A stretch of 64,000 nucleotides of DNA from Gammaproteobacteria bacterium (GTDB lineage Bacteria > Pseudomonadota > Gammaproteobacteria > Pseudomonadales > Azotimanducaceae): positions 62,001 through 126,000 of the forward strand of contig VXLL01000029.1 of assembly GCA_009841615.1 (NCBI GenBank), written 5' to 3'. Below the pieces are notes generated by a model. It made no database searches. It was not told the origin of the DNA and saw nothing but the letters and a program-made list of their open reading frames with translations. The position numbers and the translations under genes are program-made. Every line of letters starts with the position of its first letter. Within the stretch, counting starts at the first letter, position 1. Positions 1 to 9,108 of the stretch are shown here, in pieces.

Positions 1-57
1 CGTGTGTGTTCATAGCGTGTGTGTTATTTCTTAAATCACCGTGGTGGTCTGGGGTAC

Positions 58-1854
58 CTATTCACTCAAAGAACTCTTTAACGTGTTAAGTTGCTCTGTC
101 GAGAGCGTATTAGTGAAGCTGTTAATCATCAAAAGCTCTCGTATCATATTCGACCTTATTTGTTCTGACGGTAGACTCCCCAAGTGCTCTAACAAAGACT
201 TTGGATCTCTAATCGCCCAAGTACTAGCCAGTCCATCGAAAAATGTTTGTTGAAATTCGTCAGACATGGTTGCGGATAACTCCATCACACGATCAATCTC
301 TCCTTGCTCCACCAAAATGACACCGACCCTGATCTGTGCTTCTTCTAAAGTTTTTTGATTACGCGCGCTCTCCAACATGGCGAGGCCTCGCTCTACATCC
401 ACTCGAGTAGTTTCCGCAATTACAAATGCTTCTACTCCAAATCCCCAACCATGATTTGGTTGTTTTAGGGCGAGCTCGAGCGCGAACGAGGAGTCTACAT
501 GGGCTATATTTCCCAGTATATCGCCAATAAATTGCGGGAGCAGCTGTGTGGCTAGTTCATCGGTTTGAATCCATTGCCATGTAGCAACGGGATCATGTTC
601 AACCCAATTGCGTATGAGATTTCCAACGACGACCTCTTTGGAGATCTTATCTTCGAGTAAGTGAAGCCAGTCAGGCACCAATTCGGGTGTTGTACTTCTC
701 ATGTTCAACAACGCTTCGTGCTTACTCCAGCTTTGCAAACTGTCGGGTATTTGACTCAGTGCTTCTAAAAGTGAGATAGGGTCGCTACGAAACCAACCGC
801 TTATGACGGATCGTTGCATCCGAAAGCGCTGGTCGCTCGATTCAACCACTTTTGCAACTTCGAGAGCTATTTGAGGATTCGTTTTTGCCCAGTCCGCGAA
901 TGCTTCAGCGAGCACTTGAAGGTCCGTTTCCTTAATCCACCCCGCGGCCTCAAGAACCAGCTGCGGGTTGGATTGGTTCAGTTCCTGCAATAGGCCGCTC
1001 ATAATTGCGATACGACTGCCGTCGCTTTTCAGCGATGAGTAGACCGATTCAATAGCACTTACACCTGATTCTTCGGTCCAAACTGTCGCAACGTGTGCTA
1101 GCAATTGGATTTGTGCTTGACTCAACGATTCAAATTTGTTGCCATACTCGCTCAATAGTTCCGTCCACGTGGCTTGGGGGTCATCGATGTCTGATCCGAT
1201 TTTGGCTAGCGCAATACTGTCTATAGCAGAGTCTTCATCACCAAACTGAGCCGCGATTTCAAGGAGTCGATCTTTGGGGATATTCTCACTGCCCCGCAAT
1301 ATTCCTCGCAACGCGCTCTCGCTTTGAAGTGTATCTATGGTGTGAGCTAGTGCAATCGCTTGATCCAAGTCTGCGATAGCAAGTTCCATAAATGCTGATT
1401 CGATCAGTGTCTGGCGTCGAGTTTCTGGGATTTGTTCTATTGAAGAAATAGCCGCAATCGGATTCAACAACGAAAGTCTGCGAATAACTGAGTCTTGAAT
1501 CTCGTCTCTCAGTGTTGTGGGTCTGAAGTTCTCAGCTAGCTTAAAGAAGTCGCCGTGTTCGTCGACACTAGCCGAATGCAGAAAGTCGTGTAGCGTCAAT
1601 GTTCGATGAAATGGTCCTTTGGACTTTAGTTCCTGTTCAATGCGTGAAACGTCTATTGGAGAACCATCTGAAGAGGTCGAATTTGGTAGCGTCACTGGAA
1701 GACCACGACCATCGACATTAGACTCGCCTAAGGAAGATACTTTCGCGTTTGAGTCATTAAAGACTAAGAACACGAAACCTAATACTGCGCCTAGGCCAAA
1801 TACAAAACCCACCAGTATAAAGATGGTGTTTTTGAGTAATCGGGTTGGAATCAT
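58..1854 (-). CDS. membrane-anchored alpha-solenoid protein, copy 1 (group A)
   Basis: A 598-residue protein read from ATG at 1854. A longer reading from TTG at 1884 adds ten residues rich in Arg and has no better ribosome site, so the ATG, which places the anchor near the N-terminus as in the paralogues, is preferred. One transmembrane segment lies at about residues 10-32, followed by a polar linker and helical hairpins whose loops read L-N-P-I-A-A, T-N-P-Q-I-A and H-D-P-V-A-T-W. The R-D-D-L-S box that most paralogues carry near residue 190 is replaced by S-E-N-I-P, while a D-D-P-Q-A-T-W-T-E-L-L segment follows as expected. The C-terminal cap is degenerate (L-S-T-E-Q-L-N-T-L). It is divergent from copy 2 across a gap of about 119 bp, which may hold both promoters. 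Function unknown; membership in the family is certain from the architecture. Confidence 0.85.
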   Translation of the reverse strand: MIPTRLLKNTIFILVGFVFGLGAVLGFVFLVFNDSNAKVSSLGESNVDGRGLPVTLPNSTSSDGSPIDVSRIEQELKSKGPFHRTLTLHDFLHSASVDEHGDFFKLAENFRPTTLRDEIQDSVIRRLSLLNPIAAISSIEQIPETRRQTLIESAFMELAIADLDQAIALAHTIDTLQSESALRGILRGSENIPKDRLLEIAAQFGDEDSAIDSIALAKIGSDIDDPQATWTELLSEYGNKFESLSQAQIQLLAHVATVWTEESGVSAIESVYSSLKSDGSRIAIMSGLLQELNQSNPQLVLEAAGWIKETDLQVLAEAFADWAKTNPQIALEVAKVVESSDQRFRMQRSVISGWFRSDPISLLEALSQIPDSLQSWSKHEALLNMRSTTPELVPDWLHLLEDKISKEVVVGNLIRNWVEHDPVATWQWIQTDELATQLLPQFIGDILGNIAHVDSSFALELALKQPNHGWGFGVEAFVIAETTRVDVERGLAMLESARNQKTLEEAQIRVGVILVEQGEIDRVMELSATMSDEFQQTFFDGLASTWAIRDPKSLLEHLGSLPSEQIRSNMIRELLMINSFTNTLSTEQLNTLKSSLSE

Positions 1855-1973
1855 GTTTACTTCAATGGTTCGCCGCCGCTGCAAATTTAATTGTAAGCGA
1901 CTGCTAGCTTAAGTGTTTCAATGTTGTTTTATAATAAAAAAAATTGTTGTATCCGAATTAACCGAACCCAAAT

Positions 1974-3761
1974 ATGCTGAGTCGTCCCCGTCGAGTCCTA
2001 ACTTGGTTTTGCCTGGGGATGGTGGGTCCTGCGATGTTGTGCGGAATCGGACTGTGGGCATACGGATTGTTCTGGACTAACAACGAGCAAGTCGTCGCAG
2101 ATTCGCCAGACAACGTTACTCCTGCAGGACGCCAGTCTCAATCAAAAGGTACTTTCGAGCATAAGACGTTTTACCCGACCGATCTCAAGGACCTCGCTAC
2201 CTTTACCGATGACTATTCGAGAGAGGTAGCTCTTCGAACACTACTATCTTCCTCGGATCAGCAACGCGTGATCTCGTTACTCGAGCAAGCTAAGGCGATT
2301 CGTCCCGATGAACGAAGAACAGCGACACAAATCCAAATTTTCCGTCGCTTCGCGGTTATTAATCCTGTGGAGGCGATGAAACACACTTTCGATATTGCAT
2401 GGAACCGACGCGAGCCTCTTGTTAATGCGATCTTTCTTGAGTGGGGAACCGCGGACTTAAATGCTGCTATCGCACACGCGAAAACTCTTGGTAGTGCGGA
2501 TCAACGCACTGCTTTGGTTGCGATTCTAAGAATACGCGACGATTTTTCAGAAGATCGTATTCAGGAACTCGCGCTTGAGTTCGGACACGAATCCGTCGGT
2601 AGCGACGTTCTGGTGCAGATTCAAATCGATCGTGCATTCAATGATCCACAATCTGCTTGGAACGCTCTTCTGGAAGATGCCCGACCTGATAATTTTCAAA
2701 TTCCTTCCCTCGCCACCATCCTCGAACTTTGGGTAGCCCGCGAAGGTTTCGATGTCGTTTTTGAAGCAATGGAATCGATACCCGAGATGGACTCCCCAAT
2801 GGGCATTCTCGATCCAATTCTTACACCGATCGCTCAAGATGATCCACGCCGAGCTTTCGAATTAGTCAATGAGTTTAAAGAAAATGCTCGCAGAGTGGCG
2901 GCTTTCCTAGTCGTGGGCGAGTGGGCAGAAACCGATCCAGCGGCAGCTTTTGACGCCGTATCCGAATTTGACGTTCGTCCGACGTATGTGAAAGAGAATT
3001 TAATGCAAAACATCGGCTATGCCTGGGCTGAGAATGCTCCGTACGAGGCGTTTTCAATCCTACCCAAATATTTGTCAGGTTATACTCTTCAATGGATACA
3101 GGGCAACGCTTTGCAACAAATTGTTCGGGAGTCCCCTGAAGATGCAGTGAACCTTCTGAACAATGTCCCGAATGGTGTGGCAGAACTGGGTGGGGCTCTT
3201 GTTGAGGAGTGGGCTTCTTCAGATGCTCGTTCCGCACTCAATTGGATAGGTTTACAGGAAGAAGCGCTACGCCCAGCTTTATTGCAGAGTGTCATGCCTG
3301 CGCTTGTGGAAAAGGATCCGGATTTAGCATTGAGCACCGCATTGAATCAATCGATTGCCGAAGGCCAATTGGGATTGGAGTACGAAGTCATTCGGATTCT
3401 AGCGCGGACCGATGTTCATCGAGCAACCGAAATGTTGCCTCAAGTCCGAGATCACGAAGACACCAAAAAAAGAGCATACTCTGAACTAGGCCGTGCTTTG
3501 GCCAATAAGTACGAATCAACGGCAGCAATTGAACTAGGCTCAGAACTACCAGAGTCTTTTCAGGATGACTACTTCCGAGAAATAATCAACGCAATCTATA
3601 ACACAGATCGAGTAGAACTGTATGAAATTCTAGATCTACTTCCTAAATCCAAGTATCAACAAGAAGCTGCCAGATATCTGATCTGGGAGACAGGCTTGGG
3701 TGCAGATGCTCATCGATACTTCACCGATGAACAACTAGAAAAAATTCGAAACTTCCAATAA
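1974..3761 (+). CDS. membrane-anchored alpha-solenoid protein, copy 2 (group A)
   Basis: A 595-residue protein starting at ATG 1974 with no clear Shine-Dalgarno sequence. The basic N-terminus (R-P-R-R) precedes a transmembrane segment at about residues 10-33. The helical region starts near residue 115. Family landmarks visible are L-E-W-G-T-A-D-L (155-162), R-D-D-F-S-E (188-193), N-D-P-Q-S-A-W-N-A-L-L (223-233), several W-A-x-x-D-P/A hairpins, G-L-E-Y-E-V-I, L-P-Q-V-R and the cap F-T-D-E-Q-L-E-K-I-R at the very end. The charge pattern suggests a cytoplasmic N-terminus and a periplasmic solenoid. It lies 105 bp upstream of copy 3 on the same strand, so the two may be cotranscribed. Function is unknown; it is a scaffold or binding-type fold rather than an enzyme as far as can be seen. 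Confidence 0.87.
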   Translation: MLSRPRRVLTWFCLGMVGPAMLCGIGLWAYGLFWTNNEQVVADSPDNVTPAGRQSQSKGTFEHKTFYPTDLKDLATFTDDYSREVALRTLLSSSDQQRVISLLEQAKAIRPDERRTATQIQIFRRFAVINPVEAMKHTFDIAWNRREPLVNAIFLEWGTADLNAAIAHAKTLGSADQRTALVAILRIRDDFSEDRIQELALEFGHESVGSDVLVQIQIDRAFNDPQSAWNALLEDARPDNFQIPSLATILELWVAREGFDVVFEAMESIPEMDSPMGILDPILTPIAQDDPRRAFELVNEFKENARRVAAFLVVGEWAETDPAAAFDAVSEFDVRPTYVKENLMQNIGYAWAENAPYEAFSILPKYLSGYTLQWIQGNALQQIVRESPEDAVNLLNNVPNGVAELGGALVEEWASSDARSALNWIGLQEEALRPALLQSVMPALVEKDPDLALSTALNQSIAEGQLGLEYEVIRILARTDVHRATEMLPQVRDHEDTKKRAYSELGRALANKYESTAAIELGSELPESFQDDYFREIINAIYNTDRVELYEILDLLPKSKYQQEAARYLIWETGLGADAHRYFTDEQLEKIRNFQ

Positions 3762-3866
3762 ATACGATGCTATTCAACTCAGACTACGATCCTCAGGGAG
3801 CGCGCTTTAGAGATCGCGTGCTAAGTGTTCGCATACGTTTCTGTGTCCTGACAAAAAGTACGTTCC

Positions 3867-5711
3867 ATGACTAATCAAGACCGTAGAAACTCTGCGTTAC
3901 GTTTTCAACTTGTTCCCTATCTGATCGGAACAGGATTGTCCTTCGTGCTCTGCGTTGGGGCTCTAATTCTCTTCAATCCCTTCGACAATGAAGGAGTACG
4001 AACGACTTCGACCGCTGAAGAGAGTGCGTCAGATACACCCCACCATGTCGCACCCATAGCAGTCCCTGAGAACGATGAATCTAATCAAGGACCGCGGAGG
4101 TCTTTGAATCTAGCATCGATTGTCGAGATGCCAACCTTTTTTGAAAGTTCTCTAGCGCTCGACGACATTTTGAAAAATGCAAACTTACAGAGTTTAAAAA
4201 CTCTACTTGACGAGTCGCGAGATGTTCAAGGCGTTGAACGGCTGCAGTCGACACGAACTCAGATTTTTCGCAAATTTGCCACACTTGATCCAATCCAAGC
4301 TCTCTCTTACGCTGAATCATTTCCCAAAAACCAGTATGAACATTTCGCTTCTCTGATTTATCGTGAATGGTCCGTTATTGACCTTGATGACGCGCTGAAT
4401 TTTGCTGAACAACACGTTCCTAGTCTCAGTAGGGAGGGAAAGTCAACGGTTATTGAACAGATATTTCGAGCCGCGTGGGAGCTTTCTGACGACGCGAAGT
4501 TGCAAATAGCGGAACGGTTGCAAGTGAATCCCTACACCTCGACTTTCTTGCTAGAGAAGATTGAGAGGGACAAACCTCTCGATAACCCGATCGAAGCATG
4601 GAAGGAAGTGCTGAGCATTGAGAATTTTGGCGACGACGAACGATTTCAGCTCCAGCAAATCGGGATGGCTGTGATTGAAAAGGACGGATACTCCAAGTTT
4701 GCAGAACTGGCGAACTCTATTCAAGATCGTCGTACTCGCACTGACCTAATTGGCCGAGTTCTAGGCAATCGATTGGATACTGATGAAATTGGTGTCGTCT
4801 TTGAACACGCACTGCAACTGTTCCAAGAATCTGCACGTCCCGTTCTGTTTGAACTCGCTGGAAGATGGTGTTTCACGGATCCACTCGCAGCTTTGAACGC
4901 GATGACGAACGTCCCCGAGGATCGACTTAGAAAACGTTTGGAAGAACGTGTGATTAAATATTGGGTTGACCGAAGACCCATGGAAGTGCTAGCACAGTTG
5001 GATATGCTCCCAGTCGAATATAGAGAGGTCGTTTTTAGCGCGGGAATATGGTCGATGAGTGCTCTCCACCCGAAAGAAACCTCGGAATATCTCGACAAAA
5101 TATCTGATCCAGAAACCAAATGGAATGTCATGTGGAATATGCTTCAAAACTGGGCGGCTCGAGACATCGAGGAAGGATTCAAGTGGTTTTTGGACAACCC
5201 GGATCTTGATTTTCCGGCGGGACGTTCTCGGGAAACTTTAGTTTCGTCCCTTTTATTTCGCGTTACCTCAGAAAACGCTCCTGCCTTGTTTGAACTTGCT
5301 CTCGAGTATCCTACAGATGAATCAGAATCTGGTTGGGAAGGAAGAGTTATCGGTGCCCTAGCACGGACCGACATGGCGAAAGCTAAAGATATGCTTCCGC
5401 AAATACGAGAAGGACCGGGACGATTAAATGCGTATGTGATGATCGGACACGTGATTTTTAACCAAGATCAGAGTATGAACTCTGTAATCGAACTTACAGA
5501 AGAGCTTCCCGAAGAAGATCAAGCTAAGTTTTTCGGCCAATTTGTACCGAGATTGTCTCCACGAGTAGCCTACGAACAAATTGACAAACTCCCAACTCCT
5601 GAAGCGCAAGCTAAAGCTGCTTTCGGACTTATTCAGCGAGCCAAAGAGTCTTCAAACAACCCCTACACCGACGAACAGATCGAACATCTTGAGTCGTTTC
5701 TGACGGACTAG
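3867..5711 (+). CDS. membrane-anchored alpha-solenoid protein, copy 3 (group A)
   Basis: A 614-residue protein from ATG 3867. The transmembrane anchor is at about residues 14-36 after a basic N-terminus (D-R-R...R). The linker to about residue 75 is rich in Thr, Glu and Ser. The helical repeats include L-D-P-I-Q-A-L, T-D-P-L-A-A-L and W-A-A-R-D-I-E-E. The R-D-D box is missing and its position reads W-E-L-S-D-D-A-K; the following D-N-P-I-E-A-W-K-E-V-L segment is kept. The cap is Y-T-D-E-Q-I-E-H-L-E-S-F-L, only a few residues before the stop. Length and landmark spacing agree with copy 2, but the residues differ widely, so the duplication of these two is old. Function unknown. Confidence 0.87.
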   Translation: MTNQDRRNSALRFQLVPYLIGTGLSFVLCVGALILFNPFDNEGVRTTSTAEESASDTPHHVAPIAVPENDESNQGPRRSLNLASIVEMPTFFESSLALDDILKNANLQSLKTLLDESRDVQGVERLQSTRTQIFRKFATLDPIQALSYAESFPKNQYEHFASLIYREWSVIDLDDALNFAEQHVPSLSREGKSTVIEQIFRAAWELSDDAKLQIAERLQVNPYTSTFLLEKIERDKPLDNPIEAWKEVLSIENFGDDERFQLQQIGMAVIEKDGYSKFAELANSIQDRRTRTDLIGRVLGNRLDTDEIGVVFEHALQLFQESARPVLFELAGRWCFTDPLAALNAMTNVPEDRLRKRLEERVIKYWVDRRPMEVLAQLDMLPVEYREVVFSAGIWSMSALHPKETSEYLDKISDPETKWNVMWNMLQNWAARDIEEGFKWFLDNPDLDFPAGRSRETLVSSLLFRVTSENAPALFELALEYPTDESESGWEGRVIGALARTDMAKAKDMLPQIREGPGRLNAYVMIGHVIFNQDQSMNSVIELTEELPEEDQAKFFGQFVPRLSPRVAYEQIDKLPTPEAQAKAAFGLIQRAKESSNNPYTDEQIEHLESFLTD

Positions 5712-5954
5712 GAATGAACAGTACCTTAGCAAGAGTCTCCCAACACTCACCAGAAATCGGTCGCGCTGAGCATGTTCAGCTCTGGACACTAGTTTTCAAT
5801 AGCTTGTGAAAGGAGATATGTGATGGAGCTTGGTTTTACAGCAAATCCCAAAACAAACTGTTTGTCAAACGGAGGCAACTTCAGAGACTTCAGTGGAAGT
5901 CGAACAATACTTCGTGGTAAAACCGTGCGATAGTAACAATTCGTTGGAGATGTG

Positions 5955-7754
5955 ATGAATACACGAGGAAATTTATCGATGGGCTCTCAACGAAATTTCG
6001 TAATTGGAATCACTTTAGTAGTTGGAATAACCTTAGGGATCCTTGCGGTCATGGTTATCCAAAAATTGGGATCTTCGAATGATCAAACATCCGATGATGA
6101 TACGCAACTTGATTCCCATCAGTACTTGACAAAAAGTGTGGACAGTGGTCTGCTTGAAAATTCAGTTGAAGTGGGAAAATTTGAAGAAATTCTCCAACAT
6201 CGTAGCGTCTTTGACCAAATCACAGCACTTCGCATTAGCCTCTCGTTCGCTACCGAGGAAGAGTTGAAGGAGTGGTGGATTCAATCCCAAGAAATCGAGA
6301 GAAAGAGTCATCGAGAATCCTTACAGGATGTAATCGCGCGAAAACTGGCAACGATTAATCCGCAACATGCTCTTCAGTACATTAAAGAAGTAACAAAATT
6401 TCAATCAGAAGATCTGTTGAGAAGCGTGTTTGCTGAGTGGTCGGCTTTACAACTTGATGCTGCTGTCGAAGCAGCGGGCACACTGTCAGTTTATGAACGC
6501 AATGTCGCGCTTCAATCCATACTTGAAACTCGCGACGACTTGTCTGAAAGTGAACTCCACTCGATTGCTGCGCGACTTGATGGAGAACACACTCTTCTTC
6601 AGCTAGTGAGTGAAGCGAAGGCATCCGATAGCATCGCAAATCCTATGGAATCTTGGAACTTGTTGCTAAATGACGATGTCGACGATTCCCTACAAACGGA
6701 GGCTCTCGCGGTAGTCGCTATGGCATGGCGAGCAGAAGTTGGATTCGAAGTGCTTTTATCCATTGCCTCAGACATCGAGGACTTTTGGGATCAGCGGCGA
6801 TTGATTGACTTGATCGTGCAAGAGGATCCAGCCGGCGCGTTGGAATACGCCCAAGGATTGTCTCAGCGCGAACTGTCAGATTTGTCATCACAGGTCGTGG
6901 CAGCATGGGCTCGCATCGATGCACTAGCTGCTTTGGCTGCGGTCAACTCTATGGAGCAGAGTTTAGCGAATGTTAACCTTGAGAGCGTCATCGCTTCCGT
7001 ATGGGCGCAAACCAAACCTAACGAATTGATAGAAAATATTGAACAGATATCAGACGATCTTCGTCTGCGAACACTAGAGTCAGCTTTTTCGGCCATTTCT
7101 CGTCGAGACCCATTGGAAGCATTGGCCAAACTGAATTCTGTAGAGAATTTGGTAGTTAGTACGTCCAACATTGAAAAGTTTATTGTGATGTTTGGGTCTG
7201 ACAAAAATCCGGTTGCGACTACTGATTGGGTGATACGAAAGTATTCAGCAGACGATCCACAACGACGACGGTTGTTAGAGTATTCATTACTTCATCTTGC
7301 CCGCCAAGATCCCGAACGAGCGTTTGAACTCGCTCTAGCACAACCTACTCCAGACGGGGAACTAGGATTAGAATCGCGTGTTATCTACGCTATCACACAC
7401 GGGGGTGAGATAGAACTCGCGAAGAAGCTACTACCTCGAGTGAAAGAAGCACGTACAAAGCAATCTTCGTTTGCTTGGGTAGGACGAGCTATGGCTGCCA
7501 ATTTACAAACAGACGAAGCTTTGGAACTTGGAAAAGAACTAGAAGAATCCGAACGTCGTTTTTACTATTCTCGGGTATTGAATTCTTGGGCTAGCACTCA
7601 TCCCAAGAATCTACTTGAATCACTTGAAAGCTTACCATCAAGTGATCTCCGAACAGAAGCGGCAAGTGAGTTAATCCGGCAGCACGAATTTGAACCGGTT
7701 TTCACCGAAGAACAAGTCGACCTCGTTCACACATATTTAAACTCTGACGATTAG
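5955..7754 (+). CDS. membrane-anchored alpha-solenoid protein, copy 4 (group B)
   Basis: A 599-residue protein. ATG 5955 is chosen over the adjoining GTG 5952 because GGAG at 5946-5949 sits at a workable distance; a further ATG ten residues in is possible. Transmembrane segment at about 14-36 with the group B pattern G-I-T-L-G-I-L-A-V and Gln at its end. It then shows E-E-L-K-E-W-W-I-Q-S-Q-E-I-E-R, E-T-R-D-D-L-S-E, N-P-M-E-S-W-N-L-L-L-N-D-D-V-D-D and Q-D-P-E-R-A-F-E-L-A-L hairpins. The normally strict V-G-N-T-S motif reads V-V-S-T-S here. The cap is F-T-E-E-Q-V-D-L-V-H. Although on the left arm, it is much closer to the 37.8-60.1 kb block than to its neighbours copies 3 and 5, so it was moved or the block seeded from it. 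Confidence 0.88.
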   Translation: MNTRGNLSMGSQRNFVIGITLVVGITLGILAVMVIQKLGSSNDQTSDDDTQLDSHQYLTKSVDSGLLENSVEVGKFEEILQHRSVFDQITALRISLSFATEEELKEWWIQSQEIERKSHRESLQDVIARKLATINPQHALQYIKEVTKFQSEDLLRSVFAEWSALQLDAAVEAAGTLSVYERNVALQSILETRDDLSESELHSIAARLDGEHTLLQLVSEAKASDSIANPMESWNLLLNDDVDDSLQTEALAVVAMAWRAEVGFEVLLSIASDIEDFWDQRRLIDLIVQEDPAGALEYAQGLSQRELSDLSSQVVAAWARIDALAALAAVNSMEQSLANVNLESVIASVWAQTKPNELIENIEQISDDLRLRTLESAFSAISRRDPLEALAKLNSVENLVVSTSNIEKFIVMFGSDKNPVATTDWVIRKYSADDPQRRRLLEYSLLHLARQDPERAFELALAQPTPDGELGLESRVIYAITHGGEIELAKKLLPRVKEARTKQSSFAWVGRAMAANLQTDEALELGKELEESERRFYYSRVLNSWASTHPKNLLESLESLPSSDLRTEAASELIRQHEFEPVFTEEQVDLVHTYLNSDD

Positions 7755-7795
7755 ACGCATTAAACCGTACAAATCGATTGAGAGAGCTGTTGCTT

Positions 7796-7821
7796 CCGAA
7801 CGCCTTTCGGGGGACTTTTTT
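7796..7821 (+). terminator. weak hairpin with T-run downstream of copy 4
   Basis: CCGAA (7796-7800) can pair with TTCGG (7806-7810) over a five-base loop; GGGAC and a run of six T (7816-7821) follow. It lies 42 bp after the stop of copy 4. The stem is short and separated from the T-run, so this is only a possible intrinsic terminator. Confidence 0.3.
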
Positions 7822-7967
7822 GAGATATAAGAGAGTCGTTTGGGAAGAGGGTGGTCGGTCGCTTATTTTCAGATGACAAACTTCAAAGTGTCTGTGACAG
7901 TCCGACTCGCTCGTTTTTCCTTAAAAGTACTTTTGGGTCGCTAGGAGGGATGAATCAATAGTGAGGG

Positions 7968-7985
7968 GTCCCTTGTGGGACTTTT
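7968..7985 (+). terminator. intrinsic terminator-like hairpin between convergent genes
   Basis: GTCCC (7968-7972) and GGGAC (7977-7981) form a perfect five-pair stem with loop TTGT, followed at once by TTTT. It lies between copy 4 on the plus strand and the convergent lipoprotein gene whose stop begins at 7988. The T-run is on the plus strand, so it would stop transcripts arriving from the left. Confidence 0.5.
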
Positions 7986-8756
7986 CTAATTCACTCTTGG
8001 CTTTGATTCGAAAATCTTGAGGTTCCCATAAACATTGAGACGTCTCTTCCCACCAAACTGAATCACAGTGTCATCCTCTTGTATCGCCAACTGGAACTCT
8101 TTCCACTCGTCTTTTGACATATCTGTGTTCACCCTGCGATTTTCTTGCAGCGTGTCAGCGTCGATTTTGCCAATGAGATATTTGAAGTCATCAGACGCTC
8201 TTCCACCCAAAATTGAAGTTTGACCTTGATTAAGCCCAGCAATGTCAAGCTTGAACTCTTCCCCGACAATCCAAAACACGAACTGATCCGAATTTTCCAT
8301 TAGACTGATCATAGAATCAAGTCGCTTGTCTGATAAGAGAAACTCGATGTCTCTAGACTTGCCATTCTTGATTTTTCCTTGGGTTTCCACTAAGGTGTTA
8401 TCGTCGAATTGATAGACGACGTTCACCGTGTCGTTTGGAAATTCGGAGTATTCTTTTCCGCTGGACAGAATCATCTTCGCGGCATTTTTGGTTTTGTTAT
8501 ACCGGATGGTTAGGCTCATATTCAGATCTTCATTTAAATGAACAAAGCCGTAGTCTATAAATTCTTCGCCTGAATTTCGGTTAACTTCTGTCTCCACAAA
8601 GCAAATCGTATCAGTTCCATCCCATGTAATTTCCCCGTAGATTACGTAGTATTCACTTGAACGAAGCTTCGGATCATCATCAGCGAACGTGCACCCGCAC
8701 GCGAGTAAGAGAAGAACGGTAATTAGCGGAATTTTCTGTGCCCGTTGATTAGTCAT
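7986..8756 (-). CDS. putative lipoprotein, 256 aa, unknown function
   Basis: Start at ATG 8756, which has GGAG eight bases upstream; an in-frame ATG at 8780 would add eight residues and would contain this site. The N-terminus is a lipoprotein signal: basic n-region, hydrophobic stretch L-I-T-V-L-L-L-L-A-C-G-C with Cys20 as the likely lipidated residue. The mature part is about 235 residues, mostly beta-strand-like, with alternating motifs such as S-L-T-I-R-Y-N, V-N-V-V-Y-Q-F-D-D and F-K-L-D-I-A-G-L. The order of these (a response to a basal signal, then a V-x-Y-x-F-D strand, then a helix and a final strand) recalls the secreted proteins at 19.8-22.1 kb, but I see no close identity. No enzyme motif is recognised. 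It is transcribed toward copy 4 and away from copy 5. Confidence 0.75.
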   Translation of the reverse strand: MTNQRAQKIPLITVLLLLACGCTFADDDPKLRSSEYYVIYGEITWDGTDTICFVETEVNRNSGEEFIDYGFVHLNEDLNMSLTIRYNKTKNAAKMILSSGKEYSEFPNDTVNVVYQFDDNTLVETQGKIKNGKSRDIEFLLSDKRLDSMISLMENSDQFVFWIVGEEFKLDIAGLNQGQTSILGGRASDDFKYLIGKIDADTLQENRRVNTDMSKDEWKEFQLAIQEDDTVIQFGGKRRLNVYGNLKIFESKPRVN

Positions 8757-9108
8757 CAAGATTTCTCCATATTCATACACATTGGGTGAGAGTTTAATGT
8801 TGGAAAATCACGCGTACAAGAACCACCATCATCAATAATCTTGTTAACTGAAACGTAGTAGTTATCCAAAGAAAGCGGGCAACCATAAGCGTGCGCGTTT
8901 ACCGGATTTTCTTTCTCCCTACATGCTATACACTATTATAAATTGCCAGTCTGGAGTTCGCATACGATTGAAGGCAAAATTGAAAGTACTATTTTCTTAA
9001 AAAGTAGCTTATGTCTATGAATCATTCCGCTTTTCAGGAGTCTTAAGAAGAACGGGGTATGAGTTTGCATAATCGATTGACACTCAGCGACAACAGATAC
9101 ATTTAACT
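8757..9108. other. intergenic region between divergent genes
   Basis: About 350 bp between the lipoprotein gene and copy 5. It is AT-rich and presumably carries promoters for both. TTGACA occurs at about 9078 just before copy 5, but no well-spaced -10 hexamer accompanies it. I see no open frame of substance, hairpin terminator or repeat. Confidence 0.4.
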
